A stretch of DNA of 64,000 nucleotides from Flavobacteriaceae bacterium PS02334 (lineage in GTDB: Bacteria > Bacteroidota > Bacteroidia > Flavobacteriales > Flavobacteriaceae), in the NCBI GenBank assembly GCA_029959295.1, contig JASCOH010000003.1, positions 515,005 to 579,004 of the forward strand, given 5' to 3'. Made by a program: the position numbers and the translations under genes. The notes under the pieces were generated by a model. That model did not search any database, was not told the DNA's origin, and saw only the letters and a list, made by a program, of their open reading frames with translations. Positions 1-9,298 of this stretch are shown in pieces. Numbering within the stretch: the first letter of the stretch is position 1; each line of letters opens with the position of its first letter.

Positions 1-2
1 AA

Positions 3-104
3 GAAGAGCCTGCTGAAAAGACTGAGAAAAAGGAACAAAACCAAAATATTTCGGAAGCCATTGTAAGAACAAAAGGCGTCCACATACCAAGGGGTGTGTT
101 GTGA
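3..104 (+). CDS. C-terminal end of an unidentified ICE protein
   Basis: An open frame enters from the left edge and stops with TGA at 102-104. The visible 33 residues are charged and rich in Glu and Lys, then end in a short segment with the residues VRTKGVHIPRGVL. This tail resembles the C-termini of long DUF3945/DUF4099-type proteins that often lie beside rteC in these elements, but that is memory of the family, not proof. The gene converges on rteC and shares a bidirectional terminator with it. Confidence 0.5.
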   Translation, partial: EEPAEKTEKKEQNQNISEAIVRTKGVHIPRGVL

Positions 105-125
105 AACGGAACTGACTTACAATGT

Positions 126-167
126 AAAAAGTAAACGTAGACTATCATAAATCAACGTTTACTTTTT
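126..167. terminator. Bidirectional terminator between the left-edge gene and rteC
   Basis: A perfect 13-bp inverted repeat (126-138 and 155-167) with a 16-nt loop. The A-run on the left arm and T-run on the right arm give a U-tract in both directions. It lies between two convergent genes. Confidence 0.8.
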
Positions 168-180
168 TGTTTAGTTGGTA

Positions 181-1011
181 TTATACCTTTTCATCCTGTT
201 CATCCATTTTTCTGATTAAAGCATCGCGTAAGCTATCAATGAATTTTGTACGGTTTATTTTTCGGGATTTAAGTTCCATAAAAGTATGATAGAAATCTCC
301 TAGATCAACATTAAAGATGCTTTCAAATGTTTTTGCTATTTCTTTTATGTCGGCATTTCCGTTATTAAAAACATTTTGTGAATACAGAGCATAAATTAAT
401 TCGGTTAATGCAGTTTTATTGGCAGTCCATTTTAAAGGATTATCATCAAATGATTTTTTAGGGGTTCGGGTATTTAGCTGATCTTCAAGATATACCTGTA
501 TCAGGTCATTTGCAATAATTTTGGCTACTTTATAGTCGTGTGAAGTTGTAAAATTGTGATCTGCTTCGAAATAAAACGTGTCAAGGCTCAATTTAATATC
601 ATGTTTTCCACGTACAAAATATTTGTGGTCCAAATAGGTGCTGTTAGTTCTGTAATATTTATAAAAATCGAGATTGTTATCAAAATACCTTTTCAACTTT
701 GAAAGTTCATTATCGATATATTTTTTAATGGCTTTCCCATTGCCATAAGGCTTTTTTGTTTCTATTTTGTAAACAGCATTGTGATAAATAAGTTTTGAAA
801 GAATGACAGGCTTTAAATGCTTAAAGAAATATATTTCCTCTTCTGTACTATTAAAGCCTCGTTCTGCCACAAACTTTTTCAAATCTGCCATGTTATTAAT
901 CAGAAGTTCAATAATCTCCTGCGCCAGCAAAATTGGATTTTCCATTTCCATTGTCAACTCAATAATTTTTTCCTCGACGTTTCGAATACATTCTCTATAG
1001 CATTTTTCCAT
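181..1011 (-). CDS. rteC: RteC-family regulator
   Basis: This 276-residue protein matches the RteC family of Bacteroidota conjugative transposons. The C-terminal part carries the typical stretch LKWTANKTALTELIYALY followed by FNNGNADIKEIA and FNVDLGDFYHTF. In CTnDOT, RteC acts downstream of the RteA/RteB two-component system and activates excision genes; no rteA or rteB is in this window. The predicted fold is all-helical, with no membrane segment. It is on the minus strand with its end near the terminator at 126-167. The gap to the TlpA-like gene upstream (1012-1084) is short, so rteC could be read from the efflux operon as well as from its own promoter. Confidence 0.88.
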   Translation of the reverse strand: MEKCYRECIRNVEEKIIELTMEMENPILLAQEIIELLINNMADLKKFVAERGFNSTEEEIYFFKHLKPVILSKLIYHNAVYKIETKKPYGNGKAIKKYIDNELSKLKRYFDNNLDFYKYYRTNSTYLDHKYFVRGKHDIKLSLDTFYFEADHNFTTSHDYKVAKIIANDLIQVYLEDQLNTRTPKKSFDDNPLKWTANKTALTELIYALYSQNVFNNGNADIKEIAKTFESIFNVDLGDFYHTFMELKSRKINRTKFIDSLRDALIRKMDEQDEKV

Positions 1012-1084
1012 TCGGTAATTTTTTGTGGTTATATAAACAATCTATTTTGTACGGTTAATTATCAAATGGAAGACCTTTTAATTC

Positions 1085-1723
1085 TTAGTCTTCCATCAAT
1101 TCTTTCATCTGCTCTATAAACTTTTCGGAAGTATAATTAGCAAATCCTGTGTGGTGAAATCGGATTTTTCCTGTCTTATCTAATACAAGCGTTGTGGGCA
1201 ACGACCCGGCATAAATTTCTGCCGGAACATTACCACTGGATCTGTAAAGTGGAACTGAAAACTTTTCTTTATTCAAATATTCTCTTGCTACCGCTATATC
1301 GTTATCCTCATTAATTGTAAGAAAGAAAAAATCAGGATGGTCTTTGAATGTGGAATAGAGTTTTTCAATAGAAGGAAACTCAGCCCTGCAAGGCGGACAC
1401 CACGATGCCCAGAAGTTGATGAATACTACTTTTCCTCTTAATGAGGAGGTATTCACAACATTGCCTTTCTCGTCGGAAAAATTAAAATCTGCGTTTACCT
1501 GGTTCACTGTATCCGTGTCCTTTTTATCTATACTTGCATTAAAAATCCCTGTTGCCATAAGTTGTCGTAGCAGGAATGATTTTGCATCGGGGCTGACGAA
1601 CAGTACCCCGATCAAGATGACCATTAATATAGTAAAACCGTTTTTACGGATGTACTGCCAAAACTGATTTGTAGGTGGTTTTTCTTTTGAAAGCTCTTTG
1701 TTGTTCAACATAATTTCGTTCAT
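1085..1723 (-). CDS. Membrane-anchored TlpA/ResA-type thioredoxin
   Basis: This 212-residue protein has a cytoplasmic N-terminus, one membrane helix (about residues 29-44) and a thioredoxin-fold domain outside. The redox motif is WCPPC, with cysteines at about 109 and 112. The segments FINFWASW before it and GSLPTTLVLDKTGKI near the C-terminus (cis-Pro loop) are typical of TlpA/ResA proteins, which reduce or oxidise disulfides in exported proteins. It is the last gene of the efflux operon and begins 2 bp after the end of the second TlpA-like gene. The target is unknown; maturation of a pump component or relief of thiol stress are both possible. Confidence 0.85.
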   Translation of the reverse strand: MNEIMLNNKELSKEKPPTNQFWQYIRKNGFTILMVILIGVLFVSPDAKSFLLRQLMATGIFNASIDKKDTDTVNQVNADFNFSDEKGNVVNTSSLRGKVVFINFWASWCPPCRAEFPSIEKLYSTFKDHPDFFFLTINEDNDIAVAREYLNKEKFSVPLYRSSGNVPAEIYAGSLPTTLVLDKTGKIRFHHTGFANYTSEKFIEQMKELMED

Positions 1724-1725
1724 TT

Positions 1726-2313
1726 TTAGTTACTTTCCACCAATTCTTTAAGGGCTTTCACTATTTCGGGGCTTGAATAATCCCTACCACCTTCTAAACG
1801 GGCAATCATATCTCCGCTTTTGTCGAGTATAACCGTAGTCGGAATTGCACCTCCTAAATAATCGGAAGGTATATTTCCGGCTGGAACATATACAGGCAGG
1901 TCATACTTTTTCTTATTCATAAATGCAGTAGATTTTTCGATTTTGTTATCCACATCTACCATTAAAAACACGATGTCGTTATTGCCGTTAAATGATTGTT
2001 TCAGTTGGTTGATTGACGGCATTTCTTGAATACATGGCGGACACCACGTAGCCCAAAAATTGATGAATACCACCTTGCCTTTTAAGGATTTTAGCGATAC
2101 GGTTTTTCCATCCTTGTCTTTAAATACCACATCATCACCGGTCTGTTCCGGCAATGATGTATTTTCTTTTTCCGCGATTGCAGTTGGTGCGGATTGCGAC
2201 ACGGTTTTCGTTTGCTCATTGCCGTTGCAGCCCGCAAAGCAGAAGCCTCCAATTGTTACCAAAATGTACGTGAGCATCGCTCTTTTATTTAATTTCATTT
2301 TCATATCCTTCAT
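1726..2313 (-). CDS. TlpA-type thioredoxin lipoprotein
   Basis: This 195-residue protein has a signal peptide ending in a lipobox-like FAGC with the cysteine at about residue 29, so it is probably a lipoprotein. The redox motif WCPPC (cysteines about 91 and 94) and the GAIPTTVILDKSGD segment place it with TlpA/ResA thioredoxins. It is clearly a paralogue of the next gene in the operon, which is anchored by a helix instead. The first Met is followed by further Met codons at residues 4 and 6, so the exact start is uncertain by a few codons. It follows the RND adaptor gene with a 6-bp gap. Confidence 0.85.
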   Translation of the reverse strand: MKDMKMKLNKRAMLTYILVTIGGFCFAGCNGNEQTKTVSQSAPTAIAEKENTSLPEQTGDDVVFKDKDGKTVSLKSLKGKVVFINFWATWCPPCIQEMPSINQLKQSFNGNNDIVFLMVDVDNKIEKSTAFMNKKKYDLPVYVPAGNIPSDYLGGAIPTTVILDKSGDMIARLEGGRDYSSPEIVKALKELVESN

Positions 2314-2319
2314 ATTTTG

Positions 2320-3426
2320 TTAGTTTATTTTACCCTCTTTGATTTCTTCTGACGGTTTCAGAATGATATTGTCTTCGGGCGAAAGATTACCGAAAACCTC
2401 TGTCAGTGTATCTAAACGTACCCCCTCATTTACAGCAATCCGTTTTACCTCGTTGTTGTTCAACGTCAAAACATAAGTTCCCGACTGCGTATTTAGTACG
2501 CTCTTGGTCTGTACCCAATTCGACGGGCTTTTACGCTTTAATTTCAGCTTGACCTGTGCATAATCGCCTCCCTGCAATTCGCCTGACGGGTTGCTTACGT
2601 CAAACTCCAATGTAAGGGAACGGTCTTCCTGGTCAAGCAGTCCCGATGTACGGGAAAGTTTGGCATCAAACGTTTTACCGGGCTGTGAGCTAACTGTAAA
2701 TGTAGCGGGCATTCCCTGGTGTACGGATGCTGCGTGTTTTTCGGGCAGGGATAAGGTAAGGCGTAGCTTATTACTCTGTGCCATCATAAATAAAGGCGTA
2801 TTGCTTCCTGTTCCTGCCAAAGCTCCTACGGAAACATTCCTCTGGGTAATCACGCCGTCAAACGGTGCTGTGATACGGAGATACTGCGACAACTGCGAAG
2901 AATGCGCCGTACCTGCTTTGGAAGCCTCATAGGCGGATTTGGCACTCTCCATAGCACTTTTAGCCCTGTCCAGCTCAATATCGGCTACCGCTCCGGTTGT
3001 TTTGGAAGCCGTTACCAATCGGTCATACGCCTGTTTTGCGTACAGGTAATCACTATATACCTTTTGCTCTGTGGATTTGTCGGAAAGGTACTGTTGCTGC
3101 ATTTCGGGAGCTTCCAATACCGCCAAAAGCTGGCCTTTGCGAACCCTGTCGCCTCTATCTACATACATCCGTTGTACAAATCCCGTAACTTTAGCATACA
3201 CCGCTACCTGCTCAAAGGGTTTCAGTTCTGCCGGAACGGATATTTCGTATTCGGGATTGATAAACTGTACGGGAGCCGTTTTATAATTTACGGGCTTTTC
3301 CTGTACTTCCTTCACCTGTCCTTTTTCCTGCTCTTTTTGGGAACAAGCTGAAAGCATCAATACCAGCGATGTGGTCAATGCCAGTAGGATTGTTGATTTT
3401 CTATTGATTGAAATGCTGTGATACAT
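2320..3426 (-). CDS. RND efflux periplasmic adaptor (membrane fusion protein)
   Basis: This 368-residue lipoprotein has a signal peptide and lipobox LSAC (Cys about 28). It then shows the adaptor architecture: a lipoyl-like half with VYAKVTGFVQRMYVDRGDRV, a coiled-coil hairpin (about 110-165, rich in Gln, Ala and Lys), the second lipoyl half with LRITAPFDGVITQRNVS, and a beta-barrel domain. It links the inner-membrane RND pump to TolC. It lies 24 bp downstream of the RND permease gene in the same operon. The substrate cannot be read from the sequence. Confidence 0.92.
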   Translation of the reverse strand: MYHSISINRKSTILLALTTSLVLMLSACSQKEQEKGQVKEVQEKPVNYKTAPVQFINPEYEISVPAELKPFEQVAVYAKVTGFVQRMYVDRGDRVRKGQLLAVLEAPEMQQQYLSDKSTEQKVYSDYLYAKQAYDRLVTASKTTGAVADIELDRAKSAMESAKSAYEASKAGTAHSSQLSQYLRITAPFDGVITQRNVSVGALAGTGSNTPLFMMAQSNKLRLTLSLPEKHAASVHQGMPATFTVSSQPGKTFDAKLSRTSGLLDQEDRSLTLEFDVSNPSGELQGGDYAQVKLKLKRKSPSNWVQTKSVLNTQSGTYVLTLNNNEVKRIAVNEGVRLDTLTEVFGNLSPEDNIILKPSEEIKEGKIN

Positions 3427-3450
3427 TGTAATGCTAATTTTTAAAGTTTA

Positions 3451-6400
3451 TTATATCGTTTGTTTACCGGATTGTTCTGCATAATACCTGCTCTCATAAT
3501 CATCAGGGTCTAAAGACGGACTGATGACTTTAGTCCTCGACATCAGGGAAGAAAAGAAATGCGGAACCAATAAAAGAATGGTTACGGTAGAGGCAATAAG
3601 CCCGCCGATAACCGCCCTGCCCAAAGGTGCTACCTGTTCTGCTCCGTCGCCCAAGCCCATTGCCATCGGCAACATTCCGGCAAGCATTGCTGCTGCGGTC
3701 ATTATTACAGGTCTTAACCTGGACGAGGCTGCAAGCCTTGCAGCATTGGCAGGTTTCAGGAGTAATTTTTTACGGTAATATTCTGCCTGATTGACCAACA
3801 GTACCGCATTGGAAACCGATACCCCGAGCGACATAATAATACCCATATAGGATTGCAGGTTGAGCGTACTGCCCGTAAGGAATAGAATAATAAGGCTGCC
3901 CGCAATTACGGCAGGCAATACCGATAGGATAATCAATGGCACTTTGAACGACTGGTAATAAGCCGAAAGCATCAGGAATATGGCAATAATGGCTACACCC
4001 AAACCTGCCAAAAGACTGCCCAATGTGTCATCTAAGAGCTGTAATGTACCCTCTGTCCAAACAGTTGTACCTCGGGGCGGCTCTCCCGCGTCTTTAATGG
4101 CTTGCTTCACTGCATGGGAAGCTGTACCCAGATCTTTTCCGTACACATTGGCAACGATAGTTACATAACGGTTCGGTCCCTTACGGTTTACCTGTGCCGG
4201 AGCCGTGACCCTGCGTATGCTTGCTACATCTTCCAGCACAGGGCGAAGACTTCCCGCTTTCAAAGGAAGCGACCGCAGTCTTTCTTCCGACATAATGCCC
4301 TCCGGTATCTGTACCTGCGTCTGGAATACCAATCCTGATTTGGGGTCAATCCATAAATTTTTGTCCGTAAAACGGGTAGATGATGTAGCCGTGACAAGAC
4401 TGCGGGTAATATCGTGCATCGTCAGCCCGAACTGCCCGGCAAGATCACGGTTTACCTCGATTTCCATACTCGGATAAGCAATGGCTTCGGCAATGCGGAC
4501 ATCACGCAGGTAAGGCACTTTTTTAAGGTTGGCTTCAATCTTTGATGCGTGTGCATAAGCACCCTTTAACTGACCTGCACCTACTTTGACTTCAATAGGT
4601 GTCATAGCACCCTGTCCCATAATCTTTTCGGTCAGTTCCATCGGTTCAAAATTGAATGCGACTTCGGGATGCACTACGGCAATCCTTTTCCTGATGTTTT
4701 CTTTCAGCTCTTCCATCGATCCGCTATATACTTCCTGATTGACCGATACCTGTAAAACCGCCTCGTGGGAAGCACTGGTAAATAAGAAAATAGGATTGAT
4801 GGGCGTTCCTGCGGAATGCATCCCTACAAATGCGGAGGTGATGTTGATGCCGTTCTCAGGTATAAGTTCACGGATGTCTTCGGTAATATCACTGACGATC
4901 TGTTCCGTTTTTTCGATCCTGGTTCCCTGTGGTGCCTGTATCCGGAGCTGAAAATCTCCATTATTGGAAACGGGCATAACATCTGTCCCGACCACGTTCA
5001 AGAGCAGTGCGGCAATTCCTGCGGCAACGGCAACATATCCCACGAAAAGCACAAGTGATTTTTTTCCCCATTTCCGCATACGGTACGAATAATTCACACG
5101 GAACTTATCAAAGAAAGCCCGCTTTCTCGGTGTGTTAGCTTCTGTATTGTGCTTGTTCTTCATCATCCAGTTTGCCAGTATCGGTACAAAAGTCTGCGAA
5201 GCCAAAAAGGAAGCAATCATCGCAAAAGCAACCACCATAGACAAAGGCATGAACATATCTTTTGGAATGCCCGTCATAATAAACGCAGGGGTCAATACCG
5301 CAAGAATACAGAGCAATATCAGCAGTTTGGGGATAGAGATTTCGAGCAGGGCATCTACGATCGACCGCTGTTTGGGCTTGCCCATTTCCATATGCTGATG
5401 TATGTTCTCTATCGTAACGGTTGCCTCATCTACGAGGATCCCGATGGACAGGGCAAGACCGCTCAATGTCATAATATTGATGGTCTGTCCGAAAAGGTGC
5501 AAAGTCGTAACTGCCGTAAGGATGGCAATCGGAATAGTCAGTACAACAATGATCGCTCCCCGAGTATCACCTAAGAAGAGTAATATGACCAATCCTGTGA
5601 AAACCGCTCCTAGAATCCCCTCGTGGATAAGATTGGAAAGGGAACGTTCGATATAACTCGACTGGTCAAATTCATAGCTAACCTTTACATCTTCAGGCAA
5701 TTGGTCTTTCAGCATAGGAATGGCCTTTTTCAGGTTTTCCACGGCATCCAGTGTGGAAGCATCCGCCTTTTTAATAATAGGCAGGTAAACCGACCGTTTG
5801 CCGTTAATCAGGGCGTAACCGACGGTCTGGTCGGCACCGTCTTCCACACGGGCAACATCGCCAACATATACGGTGCGGTTATCACTTGTTTTTACAGGAG
5901 TTTTCAATAACTCGTCCGGTCCTTTGGCGATGGAATTAATGGGAGCCATTAGGTTTTCTTCTCCGATACGGATATTTCCGGCAGGTGACGGAAGACTGTT
6001 TTTAGTAATGGCAACCGTTATATCTTCAGGGCTTAACCCGTTCGCCTGCATCGCTTCGGGGTCAATGTTGATGACAATAGAACGGACATTTCCGCCAAAC
6101 GGAGCAGGAGAAGTAATGCCCGGAATCTGTACGAACATCGGTCTGATCTTGGTCAATGCCAATGTCTGTATTTCATTAACGGAACGCTGGTCGCTTTCAA
6201 AAACAAGGTTACCTACCGGAAGCGAACTGCCGTCGAACCTGACGACCATGGGCGGAACAGCTCCCGGTGGCAGAAATCCCATAGCCCTGTTTGTAAAGGT
6301 GGCAACTTCTCCGGCGGCTTGAGACATATCCGTTCCCGGATGAAAGGTCAGTTTCATGAGGGTCAGACCCTGTACGCTCTTGAAATCAATATTTTTTACA

Positions 6401-6627
6401 CCGCTCACAAATAGGAGTACTTTCTGGAATTCGTTTGCCATAAAGCCGTCCATATACGCCGGTGAGAGTCCTCCGTATGACATCGATATGTATATGGCAG
6501 GCAGTTCAACTTCGGGAAAAATATCTACGTTTATTTTTTTTACGCTGTTATAGGAAAAGAAAGCTATAGCCAGTACGACAACCATAATCGCAATGGGCTT
6601 CCTTAACGCAAATCTTATCATGTTCAT
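3451..6627 (-). CDS. RND efflux permease
   Basis: At 1058 residues this is the usual length for an RND pump. It has an N-terminal membrane helix, two large periplasmic loops and two clusters of membrane helices. The N-terminus (RKPIAIMVVVLA, then VDIFPEVELPAIYISMSYGG) and TM4 with GILVDEATVTIENI are typical. TM4 shows VDE where drug pumps of the AcrB type often show VDDA. The protein uses proton flow to export a substrate through adaptor and TolC. Its neighbours, two TlpA-type thioredoxins, do not identify the substrate; a detergent, drug or small organic compound is more likely than a metal, because the CusA-type metal motifs are not apparent. Confidence 0.92.
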   Translation of the reverse strand: MNMIRFALRKPIAIMVVVLAIAFFSYNSVKKINVDIFPEVELPAIYISMSYGGLSPAYMDGFMANEFQKVLLFVSGVKNIDFKSVQGLTLMKLTFHPGTDMSQAAGEVATFTNRAMGFLPPGAVPPMVVRFDGSSLPVGNLVFESDQRSVNEIQTLALTKIRPMFVQIPGITSPAPFGGNVRSIVINIDPEAMQANGLSPEDITVAITKNSLPSPAGNIRIGEENLMAPINSIAKGPDELLKTPVKTSDNRTVYVGDVARVEDGADQTVGYALINGKRSVYLPIIKKADASTLDAVENLKKAIPMLKDQLPEDVKVSYEFDQSSYIERSLSNLIHEGILGAVFTGLVILLFLGDTRGAIIVVLTIPIAILTAVTTLHLFGQTINIMTLSGLALSIGILVDEATVTIENIHQHMEMGKPKQRSIVDALLEISIPKLLILLCILAVLTPAFIMTGIPKDMFMPLSMVVAFAMIASFLASQTFVPILANWMMKNKHNTEANTPRKRAFFDKFRVNYSYRMRKWGKKSLVLFVGYVAVAAGIAALLLNVVGTDVMPVSNNGDFQLRIQAPQGTRIEKTEQIVSDITEDIRELIPENGINITSAFVGMHSAGTPINPIFLFTSASHEAVLQVSVNQEVYSGSMEELKENIRKRIAVVHPEVAFNFEPMELTEKIMGQGAMTPIEVKVGAGQLKGAYAHASKIEANLKKVPYLRDVRIAEAIAYPSMEIEVNRDLAGQFGLTMHDITRSLVTATSSTRFTDKNLWIDPKSGLVFQTQVQIPEGIMSEERLRSLPLKAGSLRPVLEDVASIRRVTAPAQVNRKGPNRYVTIVANVYGKDLGTASHAVKQAIKDAGEPPRGTTVWTEGTLQLLDDTLGSLLAGLGVAIIAIFLMLSAYYQSFKVPLIILSVLPAVIAGSLIILFLTGSTLNLQSYMGIIMSLGVSVSNAVLLVNQAEYYRKKLLLKPANAARLAASSRLRPVIMTAAAMLAGMLPMAMGLGDGAEQVAPLGRAVIGGLIASTVTILLLVPHFFSSLMSRTKVISPSLDPDDYESRYYAEQSGKQTI

Positions 6628-6637
6628 ATACGATTAT

Positions 6638-8023
6638 TTAAAGGTTGTTGAATAAAAAGTCGAAATCGGCGGTCAGTTCAGCTTCGTAAGCCAGCAATAC
6701 CCAATAATCACGGGAGGCCTCGATATGGGCGTTCTCTGCCTGTTCGAGCAGAAGGCGTATCTGTAAGAGCTCGCTCAGCGTGATCAGACCGCTCTTGTAC
6801 CTTGCCAGGTACATATTGTAGGCATCACGCGACTGCTGTACAGCAAGTTTCGTTTTTCGGAGCTGCTCGTACTGTTGAACAATTTTTGCCTGCGAAGCGG
6901 ATAAATCCGCCTGCATCGCCTGCTGGTACTGTGACTGCAATAATTTGGTACTTTCCGCTTCTTTAAAAAGCTGTTCGCCTTTCATACGGTTGGTATGCAG
7001 GCTGGTCAGGTTCCAGGTGATGCCTATGCCTGCCAGAAAGTTGTTGGTGGTATTGTTAAAGCCGTCTTTCCATGTTCCCGATACCATACCGTTTGGGCTG
7101 ATGCCCGTACCCCGATAGGCATAACCGCCCAAAAGGTTGACCGACGGTAAAGAAGACCTTTTCTGTGCTTCCCCGCTCAATGTGTAATACTCGGATTGCT
7201 TATCCAAAGCATCTAAAATAGGATGTGAGGGATTGATGGACGTTATTTTACTTAACGTATTTTCGGAGGGATTGCCAAAACGGAAGGTAGATGCCGTATA
7301 ATTGACGGTATCATTGCCGTACAGTTCCGATAGTTTAATGTAGGCGGCATTTTTAAACCCGTTCCATTTGTCGTGTTCACCCATTGCCTGCACATAGGAT
7401 GAAGAGGCGATCAGACTGTCTGCCGCAGGTCTTAAACCCGATGCGGATAATCCTGCTGTGATTTTACGGATATCGTCCAATCTTTCGGCGTTCTTCTGTG
7501 TCCATTGCAGTTTGGCATCGTTGTACAAAAGAACGATGTACCTTTCGGATAGGGTCTTTTTCAGATTAAGTATATATGCATCTTTATCGATGACCGATTT
7601 ATTGTATAGGGCATCCGCCGCTTCGTTCTGTTTTCGGAGCTTTCCAAAGGAAAATACTTCCCATTCCACGATAGCAGAACCAAAGGTATTGGCTGCTGTA
7701 GAACTGCCTTCCAATGGTGCGGCCGAACCGCTTACATTGAAAAATCCGGCCTGCGGAAAGAAGGCTCCGGCACTGCCCTGGTAAGTACCATATGTATTCT
7801 GTGCCTGTGCTTTTACCTGTGGCAGCGTATTGCCCTTAACTGCCCGTTGATTAAATTTTGCCGCGTCAATCGCCGACATTTTTGCTCCAACCCCGGGATA
7901 GTTCTCTTCTACTTTAGGCCAAAGACTGCCTAAGGTATTTTCTTGTTGCTGTTGTGCGTACAACGGTAACGCAGCAACAATGGCAAGCCACGAAAATGTG
8001 GTTGCCATAATATGTTTTATCAT
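6638..8023 (-). CDS. TolC-family outer membrane efflux protein
   Basis: This 461-residue protein has a signal peptide ending near ALPLYAQ and the long coiled-coil pattern of TolC-type channels, with two internally similar halves. The C-terminal segment contains YLARYKSGLITLSELLQIRLLLEQ split over the helix pair that is characteristic of the family. It is the outer membrane exit duct of the RND pump encoded 10 bp downstream. The small lipoprotein gene lies upstream on the same strand with a 112-bp gap that shows no clear terminator. Confidence 0.9.
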   Translation of the reverse strand: MIKHIMATTFSWLAIVAALPLYAQQQQENTLGSLWPKVEENYPGVGAKMSAIDAAKFNQRAVKGNTLPQVKAQAQNTYGTYQGSAGAFFPQAGFFNVSGSAAPLEGSSTAANTFGSAIVEWEVFSFGKLRKQNEAADALYNKSVIDKDAYILNLKKTLSERYIVLLYNDAKLQWTQKNAERLDDIRKITAGLSASGLRPAADSLIASSSYVQAMGEHDKWNGFKNAAYIKLSELYGNDTVNYTASTFRFGNPSENTLSKITSINPSHPILDALDKQSEYYTLSGEAQKRSSLPSVNLLGGYAYRGTGISPNGMVSGTWKDGFNNTTNNFLAGIGITWNLTSLHTNRMKGEQLFKEAESTKLLQSQYQQAMQADLSASQAKIVQQYEQLRKTKLAVQQSRDAYNMYLARYKSGLITLSELLQIRLLLEQAENAHIEASRDYWVLLAYEAELTADFDFLFNNL

Positions 8024-8135
8024 ATTACGATATAATTTTGGATAGGCCGTACAAAAGGCGACCGAAGATTATTTTAAAATGGAAACAATAGAAAATCAAT
8101 CTAAAAACCTGTAGGGTTGATAGATGGATAAGAGA

Positions 8136-8525
8136 TTAATGGGAGTAGTGAATGATGAGTTTCCTGTATTCCAGAAACAGAGGGATGGCATTGCGGATTT
8201 TACCGCTACTGCTGTAAAGTGGATGCTTGTTTCCTTTGGTGATGTAACGAATACCGAAAAGGAAAAGAAAAGCAGCAGTAAAAATAGCTACCGGTAGTAA
8301 ATCGGGACTACTAAGATTGTTTTGGTTTGACTGCGAATGGGTAATTTCAGTCGGGGAGCATTTTTCGAAAGTAGTTGCTGAAAAATTAGTGCCTCCCTTT
8401 GTTGGAGCCTGTTCCGTTTTAACCGGAATGCCGGCCATATTTTTTATGGCAATCTTTACAGGACAAGATGTAAGTAATACCAATAAGATTGCAGCGATTA
8501 CAAAAAAATATCGCTTACAGTTCAT
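8136..8525 (-). CDS. Small putative lipoprotein heading the efflux operon
   Basis: This is an unrecognised protein of about 129 residues from the Met codon at 8525. It has a hydrophobic signal segment ending in LLTSC (lipobox), a Ser/Thr/Asn-rich middle, a second membrane-like helix (LLPVAIFTAAFLFLFGI) and a basic tail. The frame could start at 8555, but a -7 element at 8560-8567 would put transcription start near 8553, so the downstream Met is preferred. It is the first gene of the RND operon and may be an accessory or leader protein; no function is claimed. Confidence 0.55.
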   Translation of the reverse strand: MNCKRYFFVIAAILLVLLTSCPVKIAIKNMAGIPVKTEQAPTKGGTNFSATTFEKCSPTEITHSQSNQNNLSSPDLLPVAIFTAAFLFLFGIRYITKGNKHPLYSSSGKIRNAIPLFLEYRKLIIHYSH

Positions 8526-8559
8526 TGAAATATTTGGTATAGTCCTGTTCATCAATCTA

Positions 8560-8591
8560 CAAAAATAGTTTTATTTGATCAAGGGTGCAAG
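8560..8591 (-). promoter_or_regulatory. Predicted promoter of the RND efflux operon
   Basis: On the minus strand, TATTTTTG (8560-8567) fits the Bacteroidota -7 consensus TAnnTTTG. It is preceded after exactly 20 bp by CTTG (8588-8591) as the -33 element. The spacing fits the known 19-21 bp range. Confidence 0.5.
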
Positions 8592-8677
8592 GATGAATGT
8601 CTGATTTCCGCTATTTTAACATTAAATTTTCTATTAACTTGCTTATATTGAAGTTGAATTTTATTCCAAAATAGAAA

Positions 8678-8704
8678 GTGGGAACAATTTTAATTTGTTC
8701 CCAC
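8678..8704 (-). terminator. Hairpin after the isochorismatase-type gene
   Basis: A perfect 10-bp inverted repeat (8678-8687 and 8695-8704) with a 7-nt loop starts 9 bp past the stop codon of the gene at 8713-9261. The following T-rich tract is weak, so termination efficiency is uncertain. Confidence 0.6.
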
Positions 8705-8712
8705 ATACATTT

Positions 8713-9261
8713 TTAGGCATTGATGTATTCATCTGCCGTTGTTACATTTGCATAGAAGAATGTCAAGGCTGCAATGAACGCAGTATGTACATCCTCTGCT
8801 TTAACCACTTTTCCCTGAAGCTCTTGATCTCTTGAAGCACAGGCATCACTGATAACCGTACATTCAAACCCAAGGTCTTTTGCCGCTCTTGTGGTTGCAT
8901 CAACGCACATATGCGACATCATTCCTGTTATGACCACTTCAGTAACGCCGTTGGATTTCAGGTATTCCAATAGATCGGTTTCCCTGAAGCTGTTTGGGTA
9001 ATATTTTTTTACCACTTTCTCTCCTTCGGCAGGTCTTACATTTTCGTGAATATCTGCCCCTGCTGTTCCAGGATGGAAAAATGGAATATTCCCGTCTGTT
9101 GCAAAATGCTGGATATGTGCGATAGGAAGATCGTTTGCTCTAAAATGATCGATCATTTTACGGGCCTGAAGACTTGCCTCCTCAGATCCTACAAGTTCCC
9201 ATGCTCCGTTTTTGAAATAGTCGTTCTGGATATCTATAACCAGTAATGCTTTTTTACTCAT
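8713..9261 (-). CDS. Isochorismatase-family cysteine hydrolase (first copy)
   Basis: This 182-residue single-domain hydrolase has the triad pattern of the isochorismatase/nicotinamidase fold: Asp10 in LLVIDIQNDYF, a Lys near 86 in VVKKYYPNSF, and Cys119 in SHMCVDATTRAA. It lacks the DxH-type metal-binding motif of true nicotinamidases, so nicotinamide is not a safe guess for the substrate. It forms its own transcription unit, preceded by a copy of the AraC-type site that also precedes the sirtuin operon and the flavoenzyme operon. A second, only distantly similar member lies at 14157-14699. Confidence 0.85.
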   Translation of the reverse strand: MSKKALLVIDIQNDYFKNGAWELVGSEEASLQARKMIDHFRANDLPIAHIQHFATDGNIPFFHPGTAGADIHENVRPAEGEKVVKKYYPNSFRETDLLEYLKSNGVTEVVITGMMSHMCVDATTRAAKDLGFECTVISDACASRDQELQGKVVKAEDVHTAFIAALTFFYANVTTADEYINA

Positions 9262-9298
9262 CTTTTTACAATTTATTTAACTTGTTAAACGTATGATG

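Noticed and set aside
3524-6553. Several long plus-strand open frames opposite the RND permease gene
   Set aside because: They are shadows of the codon bias of the real gene. They lack family patterns and cover the same DNA as a complete RND permease.
8713-9261. Nicotinamidase (PncA) as the identity of the first isochorismatase-type protein
   Set aside because: The metal-binding DxH-type motif of nicotinamidases is not present, although the Asp-Lys-Cys triad is.
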